A stretch of 64,000 nt of DNA from an uncultured Paludibaculum sp. (lineage in GTDB: Bacteria > Acidobacteriota > Terriglobia > Bryobacterales > Bryobacteraceae): assembly GCF_963665245.1 (NCBI RefSeq), contig NZ_OY762269.1:2920501-2984500 (forward strand), in the 5' to 3' direction. Each line of letters starts with the position of its first letter. The stretch's first letter is position 1. Below, in pieces: positions 55,191 to 62,113 of the stretch. The translations under genes were made by a program, and so were the position numbers. The notes under the pieces are model-generated. The model searched no databases and was not told where the DNA came from. It saw only the letters and a list, made by a program, of their open reading frames with translations.

Positions 55191-55535
55191 ATGAGAATCA
55201 CAGCGGTCATTCTGATGCTCACGATGGCGCTCTCGGCATTTGCGGCCGATGTCGCCGGCAAATGGAAGGCAACCATGGAAGGCCCTAACGGGTCGATGCA
55301 ACTCACGTTCGATCTGAAGGTGGACGGGAAGAAGATCACAGGGAAGGCCATCGGAGACATGGGCGAGATGCCGATCACCGACGGCACAATCGACGGCGAT
55401 CGCATCAGCTTTGCCATCGAAACCGAGCAGATGAAGGTCGTGCACAAGGGGACCGTTTCGGGCGATGAAATGAAGCTGAAGGTGGAGATGGGCGACAACA
55501 GCATGGAAATGGTGGCGAAACGTGTCAAGCCTTGA
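55191..55535 (+). CDS. Small exported beta-rich protein
   Basis: 114 residues from the ATG at 55191, with AAAGGAAG about 7 nt upstream. A signal peptide ends near residue 18 (LSAFAADVAG). The mature part alternates short beta strands (GKWKATMEGPNGSMQLTFDL, KKITGKAIG, EMKLKVEMGDNSMEMVAKR), as in small lipocalin-like or DUF-type exported proteins of this phylum. Its role is unknown; it follows the efflux operon by 165 nt. Confidence 0.75.
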   Translation: MRITAVILMLTMALSAFAADVAGKWKATMEGPNGSMQLTFDLKVDGKKITGKAIGDMGEMPITDGTIDGDRISFAIETEQMKVVHKGTVSGDEMKLKVEMGDNSMEMVAKRVKP

Positions 55536-55705
55536 TCTAGGGGCACATCAGGAATCGCGGTAGTGCTAGCCGCCTGGGTCGCCGCCGGCGCACGAAACAA
55601 AGACATCTCGGGAATGTGGGCCGCCAATTCCGGCCGTGGCCCGGGTGATTGAATGCGTCTCGTTGTGCACGGTTTGATTGAACACCTGACTGGATGTCGC
55701 CTTCC

Positions 55706-56265
55706 GGAAGAAAACGGGAAGAGATGGCTTTGATCCCTCAGTAGCGGTGGATTGCGAGTGCCGTGGGCTGGTTGGCCTTGGGCGGTTGAGCGAAGTTTTC
55801 ATGTCACTGGCGGACCCGGAAGAAAACGGGAAGAGATGGCTTTGATCCCTCGGTAGCGGTGGATTGTGTGTGCCGTGGGCTGGTTGGCCTTAGGCGGTTG
55901 AGCGGCGTTTTCGTTTCACTGGCGGACCCGGAAGAAGACGGGAAGAGATGGCTTTGATCCCTCAGTAGCGGTGGATTGCGGGTGCCGTGGGCTGGTTGGC
56001 CTTGGGCGGTTGAGCGGAGTTTTCATTTCACTGGCGGACCCGGAAGAAAACGGGAAGAGATGGCTTTGATCCCTCAGCAGTGGTGGATTGTGTGTGCCGT
56101 GGGCTGGTTGGCCTTGGGCGGGCGAGCGGAGTTTTCGTTTCACTGGCGGACCCGGAAGAAAACGGGAAGAGATGGCTTTGATCCCTCAGTAGCGGTGGAT
56201 TGTGTGCCGTGGGCTGGTTGGCCTTAGGCCAGTGAGCTCGCCCTTATATTGGTCCCGGAGGGGAA
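55706..56265. repeat. 112-bp tandem repeat, five copies plus degenerate edges
   Basis: The block starting GGAAGAA(A/G)ACGGGAAGAG recurs at 55706, 55818, 55930, 56042 and 56154, always 112 bp apart; a sixth, more diverged copy begins at 56263 after 109 bp. Since 112 is not divisible by three, the open frames that cross it change frame in every copy and are not genes. The units differ by scattered substitutions. The rest of the gap, 55536-55705 and 56372-56752, holds no gene I can support. Confidence 0.9.
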
Positions 56266-56710
56266 AGAAAACGGGAATAGATGGCTTTGCTCGGCCACAA
56301 TCCAGAGGATTCGCTCCCTTCCCAGCCGTGGTGAGAGGGTCCTCCGGCGGAGGTGTGGAGATTCGAGAGTCAAAGATCGGCTGGATGCGGACAGACCGCG
56401 AGATCCAGTGTGAAGAGTGTACCCGCGCGTCCAAAGGCTGCCGGTTGGGTGGTTCGCAAGTGATTGAAAATGTGTGATAAAAAGACTTTTGGCCGTGGTG
56501 ACCGAAGTCCCGGTGCGGCGCAATTTCGGGGTTTTCCGGGCGATCGTGGTTGTTCGGTCCGGTGGGCGAGTATTGCGAATGAGAGGAACACTCTGGGGAG
56601 AAAGGCGCGGCTGAGCTCGTGCAGAGTGGTCTTCGGTGGTTTGCAGGCACCTGGTGGTTCTTTGCCAGCCCTGAGGCGGGGTTGGGCGCGGGACGGCCAG
56701 AGGAGAGGAT

Positions 56711-56732
56711 GGGGCCGGACGGGACCGGCCCC
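56711..56732 (-). terminator. Hairpin after the M56-GWxTD gene
   Basis: GGGGCCGG (56711-56718) and CCGGCCCC (56725-56732) form a perfect 8-bp stem with a 6-nt loop, 20 nt after the stop of the M56 gene on the minus strand. No T-tract follows. Confidence 0.4.
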
Positions 56733-56752
56733 AGGGGGGCTATTGTTGCCGC

Positions 56753-58210
56753 TTAGTTTCCGGGGCTCCAGCGGCCGTTGCCGGGCGCCAGGCGCAGATC
56801 GCCGCGGCCGGTTTTGTCGATGAAGGTGAGCGTGACGTTGGCGCCGATGCCGGGCAGGGTGTGATAGAGCCAGAGTTCCGCCTTGCCGGGATGCGATTCA
56901 ATCTCGTCGGGCGGGCCATAGATGATGTACATGCGGCCACGATCGGTGCGCCACCCGGGGAGGCTGTTCCCGAATCGCTCTATGGCGTAGGAGATGCGGC
57001 GGTAGTGCTCGACTTTGGCGGCGTCGGAGGTGGCTCCGGGCTGGCTGCGCCGCAGCCAGAATTGCTCAATGAACTTCTCCCGTTCGGGGTTGCTGGTGAG
57101 CTTGAGGAAGGCGGCGCGTTCCGCATCGTCGATGATGTAAACAACATCTTCGTCCAGCCACTTCATATAGGGCGAAGCGGCCGCGCCGGCGGCCCGAGGG
57201 GGCGTTGGATCGCTCTTCGTATTGGCTTGCCAGGCCGCCAGTGTGGCGCTGAGCGCGACCACGAGGATCAGCGCGGTCAGGACCGGAGTCCAGGTCCCAT
57301 TCGTTCCTTGCGGGTAGAGCAGACGGCGGATGCGTTTCACCAGATTTCCTCCTGTTGCCGCCAGAGCCTGAGCCTGGCCGGGTCCACGAAATTCTTCCAA
57401 CGCGGCCAAGGCGCGCGCATATTCGTGCGCATCTCCGCGCACGGCGACGACCGCGTCGTCGCAGCAATGTTCCCTCTCCCGACGGACGACGGATGAGATC
57501 CACCACACGGCCGGGTGGTAAAACAGAAGACCTTCGACCAGGCGCTGCAGCACGTTCACCAGGTAGTCGTGGCGGCGTATATGCGCCAGTTCGTGGAGCA
57601 GGATAGCGTCCATCTGCCCGGCCGGCAACCGCCCCAGCAGATCGAGGGGCATGAGGATGACCGGACGGAAGTGGCCCACCACCACTGGTGCTTCGGCCAG
57701 GGACGACTCCAGGAGCTGGACGGGCCGCGAGACTCGCAACTGGCTGCCCAGGCGCCGCACTTCGTGCTGCCAATGGTCAGAGGCGCAGCAAACGCCGCGC
57801 CGCCGCAGCCGATGAATGCCGGCCAGACCCGCCGCCTGGCGCAAGTAGAAGACCAGGACGCCGGCGAGCCAGAAGGGAGCGAGCCAGGGTGCGGCGCCGG
57901 CCAGCACCGGGCTCCAGGGGGCGATCCTTTCGAGGGAACCCGGCTGAGCGTCTTGGGGGAAGGCCGCCGGGTGGATGAGTCGAACCTCCGCGCCGCGAGG
58001 TAGCATCCGGTCCAAGGTGAAGCCGGATGCAGCAAGGAGCGTGCAGAGACCCAGACAGGCCGCGGCGTAACGAATGCGGGGCGAGCGGGCCGGTACAAGT
58101 CCTACCGCCAGAATCGCTGCAATGAGGCCGCCCTGCCACAGCGAATGCAGCACGGTCCAGCCGACGGCGGCGGCCAGAGGCGTGTCGACGAAGTGGAGTA
58201 GTGCCGTCAT
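56753..58210 (-). CDS. M56/BlaR1-type membrane metallopeptidase fused to GWxTD domain
   Basis: 485 residues from the ATG at 58210, overlapping the BlaI stop in ATGA. Four hydrophobic segments surround the zinc motif HELAH at 206-210, with the third ligand region REREHCCDD at 244-252. The C-terminal 150 residues form a GWxTD domain (FIEQFWLRRSQPG, GWRTDRGRMYIIYGPPDEIE at 419-438), a module common in Acidobacteriota exported proteins. In BlaR1 systems the peptidase inactivates the BlaI repressor after a signal is sensed; here GWxTD replaces the penicillin-binding sensor, so the signal is likely different. Confidence 0.9.
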   Translation of the reverse strand: MTALLHFVDTPLAAAVGWTVLHSLWQGGLIAAILAVGLVPARSPRIRYAAACLGLCTLLAASGFTLDRMLPRGAEVRLIHPAAFPQDAQPGSLERIAPWSPVLAGAAPWLAPFWLAGVLVFYLRQAAGLAGIHRLRRRGVCCASDHWQHEVRRLGSQLRVSRPVQLLESSLAEAPVVVGHFRPVILMPLDLLGRLPAGQMDAILLHELAHIRRHDYLVNVLQRLVEGLLFYHPAVWWISSVVRREREHCCDDAVVAVRGDAHEYARALAALEEFRGPGQAQALAATGGNLVKRIRRLLYPQGTNGTWTPVLTALILVVALSATLAAWQANTKSDPTPPRAAGAAASPYMKWLDEDVVYIIDDAERAAFLKLTSNPEREKFIEQFWLRRSQPGATSDAAKVEHYRRISYAIERFGNSLPGWRTDRGRMYIIYGPPDEIESHPGKAELWLYHTLPGIGANVTLTFIDKTGRGDLRLAPGNGRWSPGN

Positions 58211-58593
58211 TTCTTGGTTCCCTCGTAGTCGTCCAACAGCTTCCTGAGCTCCGACAGATCCTGTTTCGACGCCTTGCGGGCGGACAGTGCGCCGAGGAGC
58301 AATGCCTTGGCCGAGCCGTTGAACGCACGTTCCAGGAGATCGCCGGCGAGTTGCTTCTGTGTCCACTCACGTGGGCGGGCGGTGCGGTATACGTGAGCGC
58401 GCTGGGTCTCGTCGCGGAGCACCAGTCCCTTCTCCGCCATGATCTGCATGAATTTCAGGATGGTGCTGTACTGGGCGGGCCGACGGCGTGTGATTGCCTC
58501 ATAGACAGAGCGCACGGTGGAGGGTCCGATACTCCAGAGGACGGTGAGGATTTCGAGTTCGGCTTCCGTGGGTTTTGGTAGTTCGCCGGGCAT
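58207..58593 (-). CDS. BlaI/MecI/CopY family repressor
   Basis: 128 residues. The winged helix-turn-helix is in EAELEILTVLWSIGPSTVRS and RRRPAQYSTILKFMQIM, with LVLRDETQRAHVYR as the wing. The C-terminus is a helical dimerisation region. It is the first gene of a two-gene unit with the M56-GWxTD peptidase. A concentric dyad lies directly upstream, as expected for autorepression. No ribosome site precedes the ATG; see the promoter entry. Confidence 0.93.
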   Translation of the reverse strand: MPGELPKPTEAELEILTVLWSIGPSTVRSVYEAITRRRPAQYSTILKFMQIMAEKGLVLRDETQRAHVYRTARPREWTQKQLAGDLLERAFNGSAKALLLGALSARKASKQDLSELRKLLDDYEGTKK

Positions 58594-58594
58594 C

Positions 58595-58624
58595 TACGAA
58601 GAGATTACTAGTAACGTCTTCGTA
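58595..58624. promoter_or_regulatory. BlaI operator candidate
   Basis: TACGAAG (58595-58601) and CTTCGTA (58618-58624) are 7-bp inverted arms around the perfect 10-bp palindrome TTACTAGTAA (58605-58614), sharing one centre. It overlaps the spacer and -10 box of the predicted blaI promoter. Confidence 0.65.
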
Positions 58625-58630
58625 TGTCAA
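58602..58630 (-). promoter_or_regulatory. Predicted blaI promoter, near-leaderless
   Basis: On the minus strand a perfect TTGACA (58630-58625), 17 nt, then TAATCT (58607-58602). Transcription would start about 58595, 2 nt from the start codon at 58593, which fits the missing Shine-Dalgarno site. Confidence 0.5.
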
Positions 58631-58748
58631 TATGGAATCCTGCCGGTTGCGGAGCAGGGGCCGGTGAGCCGGCGCTAGACGGCCTGAGGGAGAGGTCGCG
58701 CTGGTGCCAGCGACTGGGCTGAAACTGTGTCTGGGCAGGTCGCGTCAC

Positions 58749-59582
58749 ATGCGGTTCCTTTCTTCGCAACCGCGGCTGCGGCGTGTGCGTCTGACCGCGA
58801 GGATGCTCCTGCGTTGCGTTCTCATTTTCGGACTGGCCTGCCCGCTGTGCGCACAGGAGCGAAAATGGGAGGACGTCCTGGCCGAGGCGCGGGTGTCATC
58901 CGGAGTTTGGGAGTCAATTACCGGCGCGGGTGAGATCGGGCTCTTTCGTGGCGATTTCACGGTTGCTCTCAATATCGTTCTTCATACGACGCTGGAGCGG
59001 CGGCCCGACGGCAGTCTTCACAGGAGTCAGCACACATACATCCAGGCAGAGTCCACGATATACGCCGATGCCCCGCGGTACTGCGGCGAGAAGGCGTACG
59101 ATGTCGAGACGCGGACGGTGAAGGTGGATGACTGCATAGGGATGAAGCTGCAGGTCACGCTCGCTGAGGATGGGGAGAGGATGCTCGGTGAGGTACAGCT
59201 TAACGAGCGGAAAGTGCCCGTCGAGTTCCGGCGCGTCTCCACGAGCCGATCTGAAGCTGACCCTTTCCAGGGCACTTGGACGGTGACGGACAAAGAACTT
59301 GATCGAAGGGTGACCTTCCACGTTTCAGCGTTGAAGAGCGGCAAGATCGCGCTAACCCGGGATCGCTTCGATCATCCCGAACAGCCCGAATTCGTTTCCC
59401 TCGCAGAACCATGGCAGGGACAGATCGTGGGCAATCGACTGACCGGCATGGCGATGAGGTCGGCTTTCAATAATACGGACTTTTCCGCGGAAGTCACGGA
59501 GGATGGAGAGCTCCTAAGGATCTCGCGTTGTGGCGGAAGTATGGGTGCCGTGTGTCCCGCGGAATTAGCGCGGGAGCGGTAA
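58749..59582 (+). CDS. Exported hypothetical protein
   Basis: 277 residues from the ATG at 58749; an ATG at 58803 starting MLLRCVLIFGLACPLCAQ would give a cleaner signal peptide, and a GTG at 58704 is also in frame. After the signal the mature chain is beta-rich (TVALNIVLHTTLERRPDGSL, then FQGTWTVTDKELDRRVTFHV), with four cysteines. No family recognised. It is divergent from the BlaI/M56 pair. Confidence 0.65.
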   Translation: MRFLSSQPRLRRVRLTARMLLRCVLIFGLACPLCAQERKWEDVLAEARVSSGVWESITGAGEIGLFRGDFTVALNIVLHTTLERRPDGSLHRSQHTYIQAESTIYADAPRYCGEKAYDVETRTVKVDDCIGMKLQVTLAEDGERMLGEVQLNERKVPVEFRRVSTSRSEADPFQGTWTVTDKELDRRVTFHVSALKSGKIALTRDRFDHPEQPEFVSLAEPWQGQIVGNRLTGMAMRSAFNNTDFSAEVTEDGELLRISRCGGSMGAVCPAELARER

Positions 59583-59589
59583 CGGATGG

Positions 59590-60106
59590 ATGATTAGCGT
59601 GCGCAACGATGAGGGCTGGTTGCCCGCTATTGTTGCGGTTTCCAGAGGGGGCGAGCTGCTGGACGTCGGGATAGCGAAGGTGCTGAACCTGGCGCCGGGG
59701 TTCCAGAAGTTGTGCCGTTGGTCCGCCTGTCTGCCCGGAGCGACGGAAAGGTCCCCGGCCGGGCGTGAAAGTCGGCATGGCGGTGGAGGGCGGCCAACTG
59801 GTGGTGAAACCGCACCCGCGACCTCGCTACACCGTGAGTGAACTCCTTGCGCAATGCGATGCGAAGGCGGCGCGCGGTGAAGATGCGCGTGAGTGGGTCC
59901 GCGGCAAGGCGGCGGGTGATGAGCTCATTTCGTTGAAGCGAGGTGACATCGGGCCGATTGAGCTCGATCCCACTGAAGGGCACACGGGAATCCGGCGCAT
60001 GATGGGCCAACTGGCCGAGGTACCCAGCGAATTGGCAGCGTGGACACTCCGTCTGCGACAGGTCTTCAGGATGTCGCTGTTCGATTGGGTTCTTAGCTTC
60101 CTGTAA
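59590..60106 (+). pseudogene. Broken mazEF-type toxin-antitoxin remnant, copy 1
   Basis: From 59765 the frame reads GMAVEGGQLVVKPHPRPRYT and VSELLAQCD, the C-terminal half of a MazE-type antitoxin. It continues without a stop into LKRGDIGPIELDPTEGH, the N-terminal strand of a MazF/PemK toxin, then diverges. The antitoxin N-terminus seems to be in another frame upstream (LDVGIAKVLNLAPG in the frame starting at 59590), so there is at least one frameshift. The toxin is truncated and unlikely to be active. Confidence 0.6.
59904..59983. repeat. 80-bp direct repeat, copy 1
   Basis: This 80-bp block is identical base for base to 61676-61755 and in the same orientation. It covers the antitoxin end and toxin start. 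The flanks differ at both sides (G59903 versus A61675; A59984 versus G61756). Confidence 0.9.
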
Positions 60107-60120
60107 GGGTTGGTGTTAGT

Positions 60121-60576
60121 TTATTCGCAGTAGACCCGCACTTTGGTGGCGTTGCCCGCGGTGCTGTTGACGTCGACGGTGAGGTCTTCGAGATGGTCGA
60201 TGAGTTCCTCGAGATTTTCGGGCCTGATCTGCGAAAGTGTGAGAGGCACTCCGTGCTTGTTGAGCGCTTCGTCCAACTGCTGGTGAGCCTGGACTGGGAT
60301 GAGGCTGGCCAGGCGCACGCCCGCACGGAGTAGTTGCATGGGCACGCGAACATTGACGGTGGTCTGGCCCTTCGTGCCGGTGGTTGACTCGTCGGCTTCG
60401 ACCAGCACGCGCAGGTACTTGACGCGGGATTTCACGATGGTGCTGTTGGAACCGGAGTGTGCGCCGGTGGGTGTAGTGCGTTCGGGCTCAAGAGCTGCGA
60501 TGAGGCGTTCGGCTGCGTCGGTGGTGATCTTGCCGTCGGCCAGCATTTCCAGAATCTGGCGGCGATTTTCGTTCAT
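60121..60576 (-). CDS. SHOCT-like/YvlB-type protein, last gene of the DUF2089 operon
   Basis: 151 residues. MNENRRQILEMLADGKITTD followed by AAERLIAAL is the SHOCT-like leader also found at the start of YvlB/LiaX proteins and at the end of DUF2089 proteins. The rest is soluble: a VKYLRVLVEAD strand and a helical tail (QQLDEALNKHGVPLTL, ENLEELIDHLEDL). It overlaps the upstream gene in ATGA. In Firmicutes related leaders occur in envelope-stress proteins; a role here is inferred only. Confidence 0.8.
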   Translation of the reverse strand: MNENRRQILEMLADGKITTDAAERLIAALEPERTTPTGAHSGSNSTIVKSRVKYLRVLVEADESTTGTKGQTTVNVRVPMQLLRAGVRLASLIPVQAHQQLDEALNKHGVPLTLSQIRPENLEELIDHLEDLTVDVNSTAGNATKVRVYCE

Positions 60577-60836
60577 TGGATTCCTCCTGAAAGGTGATGG
60601 ATGAAGGACAGGGCGTGGTGCAGCGAATCATCCGCCAGCAAGACGCGTGAGACATGCAGGAGGGCGACGAGGCCCTGGTGCGGGATAAGGGTGAAAAGCG
60701 TTGTCGCGACACAGGCGGCGCAGATCACGAAGCCGTCGCGACTCGCGTTGCAGGCGATGAGGAGACGTTCTGCCTCTGCCGGGGTGATGCGGCCGAGAGC
60801 GACGAGCGAGAGGATGGCACGGCGATCATTTCGCAT
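60573..60836 (-). CDS. Small SHOCT-like membrane protein
   Basis: 87 residues from the ATG at 60836. The N-terminus (MRNDRRAILSLVALGRITPA then EAERLL) is a second SHOCT-like leader. Residues about 33-60 are hydrophobic (FVICAACVATTLFTLIPHQG region). It lies 8 nt after the preceding gene and overlaps the next by 4 nt. Confidence 0.65.
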   Translation of the reverse strand: MRNDRRAILSLVALGRITPAEAERLLIACNASRDGFVICAACVATTLFTLIPHQGLVALLHVSRVLLADDSLHHALSFIHHLSGGIQ

Positions 60837-60844
60837 GGCGGCCT

Positions 60845-61105
60845 CTAGACGATGCGGACCAGGACACGGGCATCCTGAGTGCTGACGTGAACGTAGGTGC
60901 CGGGCAGGCTGCAGAGGATGGCCCAGAAGATGGCGATGACGCGCCAGATGTTGGTTCTGGCGGCGATAGCAAGAACCATAAACGCCAGGAAGATGATGGG
61001 CGAGAGCAGGATGACCGGAACCCACAGGAGAAAGATGGGCAGCCACAGTTGGGGCCAGTGGAAGCCGGGCGTGTCGATGCCGAGGACGGCGAAGTTGGGA
61101 GTCAC
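60845..61105 (-). CDS. Small two-helix membrane protein of the DUF2089 operon
   Basis: 86 residues. Two strong hydrophobic segments (LWLPIFLLWVPVILLSPIIF and the following FMVLAIAA, then IWRVIAIFWAILCSLPGTYV) and a short charged tail (VSTQDARVLVRIV). Its ATG overlaps the DUF2089 stop (ATGA). Function unknown. Confidence 0.7.
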   Translation of the reverse strand: MTPNFAVLGIDTPGFHWPQLWLPIFLLWVPVILLSPIIFLAFMVLAIAARTNIWRVIAIFWAILCSLPGTYVHVSTQDARVLVRIV

Positions 61106-61488
61106 TTCAGGGCCTCCAGTGCGCGGATCGCTTCTTCGGCGGTGATTTCGCCGGCCTTGAGCCGCTCCAGCACTTCCGCGCGGGATGGAGACGGATTGGT
61201 TTCAATGAACTGCAGTTGTCCGGAGATGCGGTTGAGCCGGGCCTTGATGGTGGGGTAGCTGACGCCGAAGGTCTGCTCCATCTCCTTAATGGAGCCGTGA
61301 GAGCGGAGGAAGGCGACGACGAAGACCTGGTCTTCCAGGCTGAGACAGGCAAGCTCGGGGAGGGTGAACTGGCCTTCGATAGTGATCCCCTTCTCCGGGA
61401 TACAGACCCGCTCGATGAGGAGCGGGCTGCCCTGGGCGATTCGGAGCAAGTCCTGCCAGTCTGAGGTGGTTTTGGGGAGTGACTGCAT
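61102..61488 (-). CDS. DUF2089 family protein, probable regulator
   Basis: 128 residues from the ATG at 61488; a TTG at 61512 would add eight residues. The DUF2089 core is FTLPELACLSLEDQVFVVAF then LRSHGSIKEMEQTFGVSYPT and IKARLNRI, a helix-turn-helix-like region. The SHOCT-like end reads EVLERLKAGEITAEEAIRAL. DUF2089 proteins are thought to be transcription factors encoded with YvlB-like membrane-stress proteins. It is the first of four overlapping or abutting genes. Confidence 0.85.
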   Translation of the reverse strand: MQSLPKTTSDWQDLLRIAQGSPLLIERVCIPEKGITIEGQFTLPELACLSLEDQVFVVAFLRSHGSIKEMEQTFGVSYPTIKARLNRISGQLQFIETNPSPSRAEVLERLKAGEITAEEAIRALEALK

Positions 61489-61523
61489 TGGGTTGCCGAT
61501 CTTGTTTCTCAAGTCCTATGTAC

Positions 61524-61552
61524 ACTATAATTTATTTTATTAAGTATGGCAA
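61524..61552 (-). promoter_or_regulatory. Promoter of the DUF2089 operon
   Basis: On the minus strand TTGCCA (61552-61547), exactly 17 nt, then TATAGT (61529-61524), in an A+T-rich island unlike the surrounding GC-rich DNA. Transcription would start near 61517. Confidence 0.65.
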
Positions 61553-61675
61553 GGAGTTTTTTTAAGTTTTATAACTTTGGCCGTATGGGGCGAGAGTGAA
61601 CCGCCGGAGCCTTCGAGAGCCGCGGGTGGTCCATTCAAGGCGCGCGTAGTGAAGGAGGTGGTGGACGATTCGGCA

Positions 61676-61755
61676 GCAAGGCGGCGGGTGATGAGCTCAT
61701 TTCGTTGAAGCGAGGTGACATCGGGCCGATTGAGCTCGATCCCACTGAAGGGCAC
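61676..61755. repeat. 80-bp direct repeat, copy 2
   Basis: Identical to 59904-59983 and in the same orientation, 1,772 bp away. The four-gene DUF2089 operon lies between the two copies. Confidence 0.9.
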
Positions 61756-61899
61756 GCGCAAGTGGCGCGCCGCGTCGTCTTGATCGTCTCGCCTTGGGGG
61801 GGCGGGAAGCCAAACTACGGCGCGTCCGCGGGGTTGGTGGTTGAAGTTGGAAGTGTTGTCGTTTGGGAGACGGGCAGGAACGCCCCCGACCGAAGGTGA
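61676..61899 (+). pseudogene. Broken mazF-type toxin remnant, copy 2
   Basis: From the LKRGDIGPIELDPTEGH start (shared with copy 1) the frame continues as RRVVLIVSPWGGGKPNYGAS and stops at 61899. The RGDI and VLIVSP segments are the first strands of a MazF/PemK toxin; the remainder does not match. The antitoxin part present here is only its last ten residues. The remaining DNA 61900-62113 carries only the leader of the OmpA gene. Confidence 0.55.
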
Positions 61900-62113
61900 G
61901 AAGGCCGACCGGATCGAGGGATGAATCTCCGAGCGCCTTCTGGAGAAGGGGATGACGAAGAAAGCGGCTCCCGATCACCAGCGCACCCAGACGCTCTTCG
62001 GCAAAATCTGCCTAATTTTCGAGTCTTCCGCCCTTTCTTCCAGGCCAAGTTATTGAATTCTGGTGTGTGGCGAGGCGATTGCTGTTTTCACACCGTAGGA
62101 GGACTGAAGACCT

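Noticed and set aside
55566..56227. Several overlapping open frames across the tandem repeat
   Set aside because: They are the same 112-bp unit read in shifting frames; the period is not a multiple of three.
55706..56265. CRISPR array
   Set aside because: The whole 112-bp unit repeats, without unique spacers between short repeats, and no cas gene is present.
56202..56823. Open frames downstream of the tandem repeat
   Set aside because: No ribosome sites, no domain, low-complexity residues; one runs into the M56 gene antisense.
59904..61755. Composite transposon with the 80-bp repeats as terminal elements
   Set aside because: The repeats are direct, encode toxin-antitoxin fragments, have no terminal inverted repeats, and no transposase lies between them.
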